Positions 33,666-44,940 of a stretch of 64,000 nucleotides of DNA are shown here, piece by piece. The position numbers were made by a program, and so were the translations under genes. The stretch comes from Bombyx mori. Lineage: Eukaryota > Arthropoda > Insecta > Lepidoptera > Bombycidae. Below the pieces are notes generated by a model. It saw nothing but the letters and a program-made list of their open reading frames with translations, was not told the origin of the DNA and searched no databases. Within the stretch, counting starts at the first letter, position 1; the number at the start of each line of letters is the position of its first letter. The stretch covers positions 17,047,001-17,111,000 of the forward strand of contig NC_085118.1 of assembly GCF_030269925.1 (NCBI RefSeq), written 5' to 3'.

Positions 33666-34054
33666 GAGCTTTCATTATGTTTCTCCGACGATCAACTGCT
33701 TCTCCGCCTCATAGCGGCATTTACGCGTCCACAAAACGCTCAGGCGACCACCACTTAGAGTTAGGTGTGAGCTCAACTGTTCTCAGCTCGATTAATGATA
33801 ATTCCCATTTAGTTTATAAAACAAGTGCTGTGAGTGTTTGCAAGCCGCAAGATCTGCAAGTTCTGTAACTATTATTCTTGCAGCGTATCGTCACCGCACG
33901 CGGCACGTTCTGTAATTCCGTTGCTCTTTGTCGCCGGCGACAACTAAGTTTGCGAGCGACAAACTCTCAAATAATACGTGATCCAGTTGTCGAGGAGGTC
34001 AGGCGCGGAATCAGGAACACACATATATTGGACCCCCAGCGTAATAAATTTTAA
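33666..34054. other. No supported gene
   Basis: An open run of 52 codons starts after a splice-acceptor-like ttcttgcag (near 33885) and ends at 34053. No homology recognised and no donor site, so it is not called as an exon. Confidence 0.35.
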
Positions 34055-34494
34055 GTCGCCGTGGTCTAAAGGATAAGACGTCCGCTGCATTCGTATCTAC
34101 CGATGCACCGGTGTTCGAATCCCACAGGCGGGTACCAATTTTTCTAATGAAATACGTACTTAATAAATGTTCACGATTGACTTCCACGGTGATGAAATAA
34201 CATCGTGCAATAAAAATCAAACCCCCAAAATTATAATTTGAGTATTTACTGGTGGTAGGACGTTTTGAGACTCCACACAGGTAGGTACCACCACTCTGCC
34301 TATCTCTACCCTGGAGCAGTAATGCGTTTCGGCTTGATGGATGGGACAGCCGTTGTTTTGAAAAACTGAGACCTTAAAACTATTATCTCAAGGCAGGGGG
34401 CGGCATTTACTTTGTAGATGTCTATGGGCTCCGGTAACTACTTTACATCAAGTGGGCCGTGAGCTAGTCCACCCACCTAAGCTTTAAAAAAAAA
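34055..34494 (+). mobile_element. Bm1 SINE, full length
   Basis: A tRNA-derived head with pol III A box (TGGTCTAAAGG, 34062-34072) and B box (GTTCGAATCC, 34113-34122), a linker (acgtacttaataaatgttcacg ... caataaaaatcaaaccc), then the body that makes up the short copies (from about 34250) and an A run. This copy shows that the short copies elsewhere are 5'-truncated Bm1. Substitutions through the body make it an older copy. Confidence 0.93.
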
Positions 34495-36224
34495 CGTAAA
34501 ATTATCGAAGAAGCCACAATTATTAACACCATCGTCAGACATCGTAGGGGCGAATAGGGTGATTGAGCTAAAATAAAATTGAGTACACTAATCACGTTTG
34601 CTGTCTTAGAACAATTTAGAAATCTTCTTCTGACGTTAGCAAACGAAAACGAATGACAGTTCTTAGAACGGAGGCGCCGCTCTTCAAGACGGCTGGTTGG
34701 TAAGTGTGATGGCGTCTACGCGCCTCCATCGGCTTGGCTCTGTCGTAGCACGAAGTTAGCCGAGGTCCGACGGTACCGCAATCGTGCTGCCATCTCTCGG
34801 GAATCGTGCTGCGTTTCGTTTAGCTACCAAACTAATGACCGTCTCCGACATATAGTATTGCTATTTTATTTTCTCAAAAGTTCAATTCGACAACGAATAT
34901 ATTATGTTTCATCATTTTCGATACGAGATATCTAACTCGTTCACTTCAACAGAAAAAAATATTGCAAAAAAAATTACCCCCTTTTACATTTCCCTGGATC
35001 TGTTCCCAATAGGACCACTTTCCGATTCAGTCGACGTGCGTAACTATATCCTCTCGTATTACCTAAACTTGTCATAAAGTTGTTTTCGGTGCTGCTTAGA
35101 GAATTATCAGATATGAAGGCTTGGAGATGATTTCTTTCTTTTCTTATTTTGGTTGATAACATATCAAGGGTTTATTTGTACCCTCAACCCGAGAGATTGG
35201 CTCAATACATAATAATACCAAAGCTAGAGTTTGAAACAAATTAATAAAATAAAGTAAAAACTTGTTAACAAGTGTTGTCATTTAAAATTCTGTATTCACA
35301 ATACATGCGAATATATTTAAGACAATAAAACATATATTTTGTGAGTATTTATGACTAACCATCATCCTATGTATCGATGACTCCAAAAACTACAGTTAAC
35401 AACAGTAAGCACCCGGAATAGATCCTCGTCCTTATGATTGAGAGTCCTAGCACTTCTATTAATATCTAAAATATACAATCCTATCCTTCTATACTATTTG
35501 CAATTTGATAGTGTCGCGGCGCCTGACTCGTTTAGCACAGCAAGCTAGCCAAAACGTCATACCAGAACATTTACTACTACCGGCACCACGCGCTGACACC
35601 ATTCAACAACATTCTTAAGATACCTCACAATAATCATTATTAGACAAGATCCATCTTCTTCGAGAAAGGTCACGTTCTTTATATTCATCGACGTGCAATC
35701 AGAACCAAAGCATTGTAAATTGTAATTAAAGCAAGTAGCAAGAATTCAATTGGTTTTATTATAGAAGCAATAAAGCCACAGTGTCTCGCGTAGACAGATA
35801 GACCAACCGAAAAGAATGATGCAAATTCCGTCACTATTTCTTCCAAAAGCACAAATTTCAATGCGATGAACAGCTATTCAAACAACACTCAAAACAGCGT
35901 TAGCAGATTAAAATCAGAGATACGTGTGTTCTTAACGAATTGATTCGTTAAATCCGGACGGAACGTTAGGCGAACCCCCGAAGTTTCCACGAATACCCCT
36001 CGAAGGTAAACATGAGACGCGGATCTCGAATCTCAGTACGAATCATTCCAACACATACATACTTGGAAATTGTCCTCGTGCAACTTGAGTTATGACTTTG
36101 AGATCTGAAGCGGCGTCGCCTTGTGTTGATATGTGAATACGTGCGTGCCGTAGTACTTACGCATCGCGTGTGAGAATTTGAGAGTCTGTATGTGTGTCTG
36201 CGTACTTTTTATAAAGTAGTCAAG
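34495..36224. other. No gene or repeat recognised
   Basis: 34660-34830 is relatively GC-rich with CGTGCTGC repeated twice (aatcgtgctgc at about 34781 and 34804), but it carries no open frame of note. Confidence 0.45.
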
Positions 36225-36493
36225 CAAAATTATCACTGCTGGTAGGACCTCTTGTAAGTCCGCACGGGTAGGTACCACCACCCCGCCTATTTCTATCGTG
36301 AAGCAGTAATGCGTTTCGGTTTGAAGGGTGGGGTAGCCGTTGTAACTATACTGAGACCTTAGAACTTATATCTCAAGGTGGGTGGCGCATTTGCATTGTA
36401 GATGTCTATGGGCTCCAATAACCACTTAACACCAGGTGGGCTGTGAGCTCGTCCACACATCTGAGCAATAAAAAAAAAATTAACAAAATTATC
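36225..36493 (+). mobile_element. Bm1 SINE, short form with a 10-bp target duplication
   Basis: CAAAATTATC at 36225-36234 and 36484-36493 flanks a SINE that begins at ACTGCTGGTAGG and ends in an A run. Direct proof that a copy starting at this boundary was inserted as such. Confidence 0.95.
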
Positions 36494-37234
36494 TCACTCA
36501 CTCACTTACTCGACACTTAATCTTTGATAGTCGTTTTGTCATTTCTTGATATTCGCTTCTCGTAATTTCGCTGAAGTTATACAATAATAACGTTCGAAAT
36601 GAAGAGATGATAGACTTCTTGCGCCTTGTCGAATCTAATAAGAAATTCAAACCGCACAAAATTATTATTTTCGTAATTTTACAGTTGAGATATAAACCAC
36701 AAGTCTCAAAGCGATTGGCGGAGTTCAGTTTGGATGTCTCTGGGCTCCAGATACTCCTGAAGGCCAGGTAATGCGTGAGCTCCTTTCACCCGTCTATGGT
36801 TCTTAAGAATCTCCGTTTAGTCGTAAACTATTAGATTTATTTCGCAACAGATGTGTATGTATATGACAGTGGTACCCCGTACATGACCACGTTACTGATC
36901 AGATCAAAGAATTTAAAATGTCTAAATCAGTTAACTGATCTTAATGAAGTGATCTAATTCTCTAAATTTAACTATATCAGTTAAAACTATTCTTTATTAT
37001 TCTCCTCTATAAATCGCTCACATCTCTCAATGAAGATACAATAAGAGTTACAGTCAAAGACGTGGAAAAAGGGGGAAAAGTGGAATTATTGTAAAACGTC
37101 GCTGAAGACAGAATGATCTCATTTTCTATTCCATTCGTTTCTCGCAAACCACACAAATCACTGTGGCTTTGCCGCGAACTCAAATGATCCGGTTCAAGTT
37201 ACGAGCAGGGCGTTTTATTTTTCTTTGTTCTTTC
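36494..37234. other. No gene; degenerate Bm1 traces
   Basis: 36695-36805 keeps gatgtctctgggctccag and gcgtgagctc in Bm1 plus order. The rest is unrecognised. Confidence 0.45.
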
Positions 37235-37525
37235 ATTTATAGACAAACAAATTTATGGCCAAGCTCGCTATTCCCTGGAACCCGTAGACATCAGATCATG
37301 AATTGATCGTCAACCGCCTTGATGTAATCACGACTGTCATACCGATTTAACTGGAACAGCTGTTTGCTTCGCGCCTGAAATGAACATGATGGCAGATAAA
37401 ACAGTCGATAGAAACTATATTGAGATTTCAACTTCAGATCTCAGGGTTAGCAGCAGTATTGACCTTGTCCATGAGCTCCCGTAATTTTATTAAGAAAGTT
37501 GCAAGCTCGTCTGGCTATTTAAGCT
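37235..37525. mobile_element. Degenerate Bm1 remnants, both orientations
   Basis: 37235-37380 resembles the minus-strand tail (ggaacccgtagacatc, gccttgatgtaatcac). 37400-37525 resembles the plus-strand tail (actatattgagattt, ccatgagctcccgtaa, gcaagctcgtct). Confidence 0.4.
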
Positions 37526-38576
37526 AGAAACGAATGGAATGTATATGTCCAAAAAATGTTTGGATATCGTTTTCCTTAGTAAAATTTACAAATGACGAAA
37601 CAATATCTGCCATGTTTCCTGAGCAATATGCCGTGTAATTTTGCATTGCCTGTACAATTGCTGAGACAGTGGCCATCCACCATCAAGTGGGTCTTATAAA
37701 AATTGGAGTGAAACGCGTGTCCAAAAATGACGTTGACAATAAAATACAGACTTTGGTAAGCGAAGAAACGTCAAAAATACAATTTCGAATTTTCTCTTAT
37801 TTCCGTAACTATCCGACAGTGAGTTTCCAAACACAAGTTGTGTATAACCAGTACAAACGTCTTAAGTTTCTCTACATGACATATCGGGACCGTCATTGAC
37901 TGGACTATAACTTAACATTTAGAGAAACACTTAACATGCACTTTGAGTATAAGATGAATTTTGCCAATGTACCCATTTTTTTCTGTATGTGCGTTTGATT
38001 TCGCGTTATTACGTTTTTCACTTAACATTTTTGATTTTTCTAGAACTTCACAGTTTTCGTGGTCATAAAAGCAGTTGGCAATCTTGAAGATTGTATGGTG
38101 GTGTGGGTTGTGTGGTTTGAATGAATGTATGAATTTTGTTGTTTCTGGTATATATTTTTACTTGTAGGTTAGTAACGTTTATAAAAATGTTCAAGAGCAT
38201 CCTTCAGGTTAATAGGTTAACTAGTAGTGTGATTGTTTAATGTTTATTGCATTATTTATAACATTGAATACAAACTCAGCACATTTGTCTTCTTTAGTCG
38301 TGCACACATGGCTTATGTTGCAAGCCAGATTTTTTTACTTGTTGTTATTTTTTGTGTGTATTTTTAGCTTGTAACGTGTATTGTGTGCCTAATAAAAAAA
38401 AAAAATATATATAATGTGGTTTTTGCCATCTGATGTGGGTTTTATTCCGTACCGTGGGCATCGTAAATGTGATTAAGGTTTGCAACCATTTTCTTAGTAT
38501 AATTAAACTCAGAGCGTACTGTGATAATCAACCGGAATTTATTTACAAATACCGCGAATCAATCATACCAGAAGTT
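37526..38576. other. No gene recognised
   Basis: A 76-codon plus frame at 37669-37899 has no domain; the rest is AT-rich with TG-rich runs. Confidence 0.45.
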
Positions 38577-39060
38577 TCACCTTATATCTCAAGATTCCAT
38601 TGATGTCTATGGACTAATTGACACCAGCTAAACAGTGAGATTAGACAACCTATCAAAAAACAAAAAGGAAAAAATATTTCAGTCACTCAGCTTGTGACAT
38701 CGGCACGTAGAAAATGTCAAGGAAATTTATTATTTTAAAACTAAGTTAATTCTTAACTTTTCTTTCAATGTTGTACATGCATCGCTAATTGTAAGATTTC
38801 TGTCGGAACGTAAGTATCAAGACGACCAATGTTGGTTTGTAAAGGATCAACGACTCGGAGGCTCATCAATTTTGAAGGGGTTTCCGGGACTAGTAACTAT
38901 TCTTTTTATAAAATTTGTATCGAGATTCCATCTCAGTTTTCCCATCATGACTACTTCATGGTACCAATACCAGGGCGGTGGTACCTACCCGCGCGGTCAC
39001 ACTGTTCGCCCTACAACCACTACATCTTAGTACGCTGCTGACCAAGGTCCAGTGAATCCC
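38577..39060. mobile_element. Degenerate Bm1 traces
   Basis: 38577-38660 reads like the plus-strand end. Near 38968-38997 gggcggtggtacctacccgc is an exact fragment of the minus-strand Bm1 5' region. The rest is unassigned. Confidence 0.4.
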
Positions 39061-39136
39061 TTTGTCGTCTTATACATAAAACACGGAAAGAAATGAGGCG
39101 GTACTTTCTAGACCGATCATACATAGTAGCAGATAA

Positions 39137-39345
39137 TCACTACACAGTGTAAAACAAAGTCGCTTTCTCTGTCCCTATATCCCTATGTATGCTTAAATCT
39201 TTAAAACTACCCAACAGATTTTGATGCAGTTTTTTTTAATAGATAGAGTGATTGAAGGGGAAGGTTTTATAATAACATCCATTAAATAGTGAAGAAATCA
39301 ATGATAAATTACAGTTTCCGAAGCGAAGCGAGGGCGGATCGCTAG
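39137..39345 (+). mobile_element. Small Helitron (family H3), copy 1
   Basis: 209 bp, starts TCACTACA, ends gcgaagcgagggcggatcgCTAG, with A before and T after. Its partner at 63039-63247 is also 209 bp. Confidence 0.88.
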
Positions 39346-39403
39346 TAATAATATAGAAATAAGTAAAGCTGAGTAAACCCAGCCGCAAAAGCCGAACGCT
39401 TGA

Positions 39404-39571
39404 ACAAGCTACAAGCGGGTCCATCGCGCTTCCGGAACCGGCATTGACATTTATCAGAACCTTGACAAGATCGCGGAAGACGGCGTCCTCCCGGGGCTCG
39501 CGGATATCGATTCTAAAAATGTTCAGATAGTGATTCGAAAAGGTTTATCCGTCAATGTTGGAGTATTAAAG
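39404..39571 (+). CDS. Candidate host exon, unidentified
   Basis: Open for 56 codons from just after a TGA (39401) up to a consensus splice donor AAG|GTGAGTG (39569-39577), leaving phase 0. The translation looks like a real protein, with IYQNLDKIAEDGVLPGLAD followed by IDSKNVQIVIRKGLSVNVG, and codon use differs from the surrounding AT-rich DNA. I do not recognise the protein. No good acceptor with a pyrimidine tract is visible because a Helitron ends at 39345, so the 5' boundary is uncertain. The start given is the first open codon. It could instead be a captured gene fragment or a chance frame. Confidence 0.35.
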
Positions 39572-39602
39572 GTGAGTGATGCAAGATTTTTTCGTAATCC
39601 GC

Positions 39603-39771
39603 GTGCTTAGTGAGAGTTTTTTAACGTTCTCGATAGCGTAAAAGTTAGCCCAATTTTCTATGCAGTGGGAACAGCGCCCCTAGCGGCAAACATACTCAAA
39701 CGATCCCAGTCCATACAAATATGAGGTAACTTTTACGTTGTCGAGAACGTTAAAGAACTCGCACTAAGCAC
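39603..39771. mobile_element. MITE with 45-bp terminal inverted repeats
   Basis: Left end GTGCTTAGTGAGAGTTTTTT continuing through aacgttctcg to gtaaaagtta; the right end (39727-39771) is its near-perfect inverse. The 169-bp element has no coding capacity. Confidence 0.88.
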
Positions 39772-40917
39772 ACTGATTAATTTAATGGAATTTTAGTAGA
39801 ATTCAAACTGTTAAACGAAAGTAAACTTACCTTATAGACTTATACAAGAAAAAATCATGGGTCCTAGAAGTGCAACGATGTAAACATTTCATAATTTCCC
39901 CAGTACTAATTCGTATCTGAAATTCTGCTGGCAGAGGGTATTCTAATACGATAAGAGTTGATTACTTTATTTTTATCACTACAAAAACTAAGAAAGCACT
40001 CCCGCTTTCATCTTTGACCTTTTGACGAAAAGGTCTTTAGTTAAAGAGCACTTTGACGCACTTTGACTATAAAATCTGACCTCTTAAAGCTCTTGAGGAC
40101 CATTAGATAATCTGCTCTTCTATATCAAAAATATATTATTGAAATAGAATAAAAATAAATAAAGCTTATACGTTACGAAGCTTTAAAAACTAAAATTTAA
40201 ATTGATAGACCTGTTGATAAGTTCAGGGGAGATTAATTCATAAAACTTTGAGTTATATAACAAACTAATATATAGTTTTTGCTAAATCAAATGAAGCCCT
40301 TCCAGAATTTGAATTGATTGGCTGTAAAATTCTTAATTACTTCAAAATTAATAACGAAATATGGAAATATTTGAGAATTAATGATTTTAAATTGTTTTTC
40401 AATGTTCAAAATATTGGGTAGGGCTTTACTAAGATTATATTATTGTCAATGTGAAGAGCCCTTCACCACGCAATTTCTGCAAATCTGAAGGGACACATCA
40501 GGAGATTCCTTAATATTTCCAGCTGTTTTCAATAACAGGGGAACTTGGAAGATGAGTCCTTTTCTATAATTTCTAACATTACCCTTACCTTGAATAAAGT
40601 AATTTAAGATATTTTTATTTTTATTAAAAGAACATTCCATGTCATTTCTTTAGATAAAAGAAAAACATAAAAAGCATAAAGCTTTAAACAAATAAGAGTA
40701 AATACGTAGTAAATTTAGCCTCATGCAGAAAGGGCCATTCAAATCGTTTAGAACCTCCGGGCTTACTTAGAAACTTTTATGTATAGATGGTTTTGTAGCG
40801 TATACCGTATCTTTTACGCCAACGAAACAGAGTTCATTCCTACCCTCTACACATCTGGAACAAAAGTGTTCACCAAAAATACGTTTTAGGGTACCATTGT
40901 TTTTATTTTTATCGTAA
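39772..40917. other. No gene or repeat recognised
   Basis: AT-rich. The minus frame 40446-40640 has no domain. Confidence 0.5.
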
Positions 40918-41105
40918 TCCTACCTATGCTGATAGCCTTGAGAGGCTATATTAATTTTAGCCTAGCGTATAGGTGAGCTCTCGGTGCTCAAACCGAAGGT
41001 GTTGCTAACATTGGCCCTAACAACAGCAGTGCTTTGTAGAATCTACCACCGGATCGGAAACGCCCACTGAGAAGATCCGGCGAGAGACTCAGTGGGTTGG
41101 TGCCA
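40918..41105 (-). mobile_element. LINE family B 3' UTR, fragment
   Basis: Minus-strand copy of the UTR seen intact at 60179-60557: gctgatagccttgagaggct, gtgagctc, accaccggatcggaaacgcc and actgagaagatccggcgaga. Confidence 0.8.
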
Positions 41106-41689
41106 TCACTGCTACATGTTATCTGCGACTGAAATAAACTTCGCTCTGTGGTACTTCCAGAACGTTGTGATTTACGTTTCCACAGAAAAGAACCCTTAGT
41201 GGTTAGGCAACAACTTGGCTATGCGTGCTATAGCTGATGTTCATAAATGATATTATTCAATTAGTAAAGAAGTTATTATTAATTTGAAACTTACAAAAGT
41301 TAAAAAAGTTATCTCAAAAAAGCGTATTTTAACATAGGAACGTTTCACCCATTCTACTAATACTGCAAAGCCGGATCGGATGACCGATTGTTATCCGAGT
41401 TATTAACAACTCAATTAATTAGATTACAAACTATATCTGTTTGACAGCGCCACAGTCGATTATTAGCTAGCTTGGCTCGCGTCCAGGATAGTTAAATAAT
41501 TTAGCGAAAGCCATGGAACTTGTATTAATGTGTCCATAAATATGCTCCCATAATTTCTGCTCAGATGTGTAGGGCCTCTTTACTGTTACCATAAATTTTA
41601 CATTGTTATTGTATTATGGTTCCAATATGCTACCCTTAGAACTTAAGACTTAGAAATAAGTTAGCTGTGCTTATTATCAACTGTATATT
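41106..41689. other. No gene or repeat recognised
   Basis: No supported feature. Confidence 0.5.
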
Positions 41690-41946
41690 TCTATACTAAT
41701 ATATAAATCTACAGTGGTTTTTACGGATGTTCCGTTATAACTATAATTATATATAACCATGCATCTGATTGACTTGAAACTTGGTATCCATCTAGAAAAT
41801 ACATGTACTTAATGGATAGGCCAATATTCATATGAGTGTTGGACTCCCTACACCAGTTGCGGGAGCGTTACTGATGAGAATCTTTCTGAGGGTGAGAAAT
41901 AATAATGTTAATTTTAAATGCCCAGCGAAGCGGACGGGTACAGCTA
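41690..41946 (+). mobile_element. Helitron-like element
   Basis: Starts TCTATACTAATATATAAAT and ends gcgaagcggacgggtacagCTAA (CTRR). The 5' flank is T where A is expected, so the left end may be a few bases off. Confidence 0.65.
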
Positions 41947-42428
41947 ATTTTTTTATAAATTAAAGACTGGTTTGCAAATGTATTATCTTCTTAAGCACGT
42001 ATGTACAAAATACATCTTTCTCAAAGAGTTTTTCAATCGTTATGACGTGCTTGGATTGAGCTAACGAGAAACAACAAAAAGCCATTATATTCAGCGGCAA
42101 ATAAAGCTAGTACAAATAACCGTATAATAAATATAATAATTTTGGGTTGGACGGTCGGTTCACATAAATAATGTAACAACCGCATACATAATGTAATCGG
42201 AAATGAAAAAAGGAATTCGTGTCCTGCAAATACGCGAGCTTGTTCGACGAGGTTCGCCGGGAAATTAAAATAAATACGAAGCGTCCACCCTCGTCAGTGT
42301 CGATTTAGCGAAGCACTTTTAATTTGGCAGTTCGTTAAACGCGCGACATCCCGGTACTACCAGGTTCGACTACAATGGGCTACGCGTTTTCGGACGACGA
42401 CCTTCAGGAAGGTGCCAATTTAAAATAC
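41947..42428. other. No gene or repeat recognised
   Basis: Moderately GC-rich near 42230-42410; no frame or motif. Confidence 0.45.
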
Positions 42429-42838
42429 TTTTTTTTTATTGCTTAGATGTGTGGACGAGCTCACAGCCCACTTGGTGTTAAGTGGTTACTGGAGTCCATA
42501 GACATCTACAACGTAAATGCGCCACCTACCTTGAGATATAAGTTATAAGGTCTCAGTATAGTTACAACGGCTGCTGCTTCACCGTAGAAATTGGCGGGGT
42601 GGTGGTACCTACCCGTGCAGACTCACAAGAGGTCCTACCACCAGTAATTACGCAAATTATAATTTTGCGGGTTTCATTTTTATTACACGATGTTATTCCT
42701 TCACCGTGGAAGTCAATCGTGAACATTTGTTAAGTACGTATTTCATTAGAAAAATTGGTACCCGCCTGCGGGATTCGAACACTGGTGCATCGCTACACAC
42801 GAATGCACCGGACGTCTTATCCTTTAGGCCACGATGAC
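42429..42838 (-). mobile_element. Bm1 SINE, full length with an internal deletion
   Basis: The tRNA-like head is intact: B box at 42771-42780, A box at about 42821-42831, both on the minus strand. The body lacks about 27 bases between ggctgc and tgcttcacc, the block normally holding aaccgaaacgcatta. Confidence 0.93.
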
Positions 42839-43176
42839 TATTCCAATTCGTATTACATGTTTCTATAGGTTTTTAATATAAGTATTTTAGGCCTTCAATT
42901 TTGAGCCTAGTGAAATTACGTACATTTAGAACAAAAGTCACAGGTTTAAAACTGGTCACGCAACTGTTAGGGGTAGTGCGTATTGTGAATACGCACATTT
43001 AAGACTTTAATAAAAATCGAACCGTGGAGCAACATCAGTAAGACTCGACTACAGTCCTATATCGTAGCTCGATGCGTATGTAAGCTCTACTGACCGCGAC
43101 AAGACTAAAGGTGAACGGAAAAATTTCAAGCGTGATGTGAAGTGAAGAGTAATCCTGAATGAAATATTAGGTACTA
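42839..43176. other. No gene or repeat recognised
   Basis: No supported feature. Confidence 0.5.
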
Positions 43177-43740
43177 ATGGGTGGAGAGAAATTTTGTGAC
43201 CTCTTTCTGATTTACGGCTTCACAATTCCCGCGTTCTCGCAGATAATAGCAAGTCATCGACAGTCGTCCCACAGCAAGCCAGCATCGCAGCCTCAACAGG
43301 ACCATCGCAGCCGACTCACCGCGCTTCCTGGCCCTACGGCACGCACCTACATTGCCTCATGACGCAGCATTCAAGCTCAGTCTCGACTCACCGCAAACTT
43401 CGAGCAGCACTGGCGACAATCACGCAGCATTCAAGCTCAGTTTCGACTCACCGCAAACTTCGAGCAGCCTGGCACTTGCAAGCTAATCTCAGCACGGACA
43501 ACGGTAACGAAAATGACACGACCTCCGGTCTCGGAGGGGAGTGATGTGGCGGGTAGCCATCATACAACGCAAGATAATTGACAGATGCCTGAATCTCGCT
43601 TACGACATTTTCAAGATAAAGCGCATATATACAAGTTCCGAACAATAACATTCAGGACCGTCGGTCTACTGAGCAATATCACCCGCTCGGTGGAAGATCT
43701 TCCCTTTATGTCGTATATCTCTCCAAAATTTCATATTTCA
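43177..43740 (+). mobile_element. 3' end of an LTR retrotransposon with LTR start (family L)
   Basis: 43177-43532 is comparatively GC-rich coding-like DNA. A purine-rich tract GGAGGGGAGTGA (43533-43544) then abuts TGTGGCGGGTAGCC, which is also the sharp start of the fragments at 30547 and 61975. Polypurine tract followed by TG is the usual junction of internal domain and 3' LTR. The LTR fades out after about 200 bases. Superfamily uncertain; Ty3/gypsy is my guess. Confidence 0.55.
43362..43475 (+). repeat. 60-bp tandem repeat, two units
   Basis: Units start at 43362 and 43422 (acgcagcattcaagctcag) with one substitution (43382 against 43442) over the first 47 bases. The period is a multiple of three, so one frame reads the same peptide (QHSSSVSTHRKLRAA) twice. 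Confidence 0.92.
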
Positions 43741-44230
43741 AGGTAGATAGGAGTAATCACGTCATGATTTCGAGTGACTTTGATAAATTTACGTTATTCG
43801 TGGGCTGTACTGGCCACACAGAATTAAAAAAAACTCATTCTTCTTCAAGCGAATGATTTCATAAGACTTATCCGTAGATGACTGTGTCACAGATCCTGAC
43901 ACCTGAGAGTGTCCATAAGCGCCAGGACCTACTTACAATTAGATGAGCAATATACGGAGTTATCGTTACCGGCAATAAAAGTATATCATCATCAGATCGG
44001 CGTTCAGTCCTGTTAGACAGTTGCTCCAATTATTAGTATAGACGAGGATTATTCGACGAGTCTGGATTTAATTCACCTCCAAGCCCCAGTCGGGACATCC
44101 AAACTTTACCAATTATAAAAGTAAAAAAATATAACGTATTTCTCGCTGTACAACTCACGGGAACACGGCTGTGTCCGCTTCTCGCAAAAAACATTTTAGT
44201 AGCTTGGATTCCTAAACATTCAGCCGTTTT
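43741..44230. other. No gene or repeat recognised
   Basis: No supported feature. Confidence 0.5.
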
Positions 44231-44666
44231 TCTATACTAATATTATAAAGGCAAAAGATTTGTTTGTTTGTTTGTATTGAAAAGGCACCAAAACTACTGA
44301 ATCGATTTGAAAAATTCTTTCACTGTTTGAAAGCTACACTATTCCCGAGTGACATAGGATACAATATTTTTTGAAAAAAATTTGGAATACTTACTAAAAC
44401 TCCAATAATGTAACCCAAGGTGTAAAAAAATTACCTAAAATATTCTTTACATCGCGTGCCCTGCGAAAACTATTCATGATAGAATAAAATAACGTACTAC
44501 GACTTTGTAGAACTCATTATTATTTACAAAAAGTGTCGCGACAGCATAAACATAACGATTATAGTTATGCCGCAATAAGTGTTCTTTTATTAAAAAAAAT
44601 AAAACAACGTCAAATATCGTTGAAATTTTTGTTAAAGACCCGAGCGGAGTCGGAGTGGGCCACTAG
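44231..44666 (+). mobile_element. Helitron-like element
   Basis: Starts TCTATACTAATATTATAAAG and ends ggagtcggagtgggccaCTAG followed by T. The interior contains ccaaaactactgaatcgatt, a phrase typical of these elements. Confidence 0.75.
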
Positions 44667-44732
44667 TGTGAAATAAAACAATTTGTATTGAAACTTCTGC
44701 ACGTCGTGAATAATTTTTCAAATTTCAACATT

Positions 44733-44940
44733 CACTGGAGGTGGGGCGTCTTGTAAGTCCGCCCGGGTAGGTACCACCACCCTGCTTATTTCTATCGTGA
44801 AGCAGTAATGCTTTTCGATTTGTAGGGTGGGGCAGTCGTTGTACTGTAAAAGATCTGAGACTTAGAAGTCATGTGATATCTATGGGCTCCGGAAACCACT
44901 TAAGACCAGGTAGGCCGTGAGTGCGTTTACACATCTTTGG
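44733..44940 (+). mobile_element. Bm1 SINE, short form, internally deleted
   Basis: Starts ACTGGAGG. The segment between the gacttagaa and gatatctatggg blocks is shortened. Confidence 0.85.

Noticed and set aside
33885..34053. Open run after a splice-acceptor-like ttcttgcag
   Set aside because: No donor, no homology, and it ends at a SINE boundary.
34055..34135. Possible tRNA gene
   Set aside because: A and B boxes are present but the cloverleaf is imperfect and the sequence continues as full-length Bm1; the same applies to 42755-42838.
43362..43475. Possible CRISPR-like repeat
   Set aside because: Only two directly adjoining 60-bp units without spacers, in a eukaryotic transposon; it is a tandem duplication.
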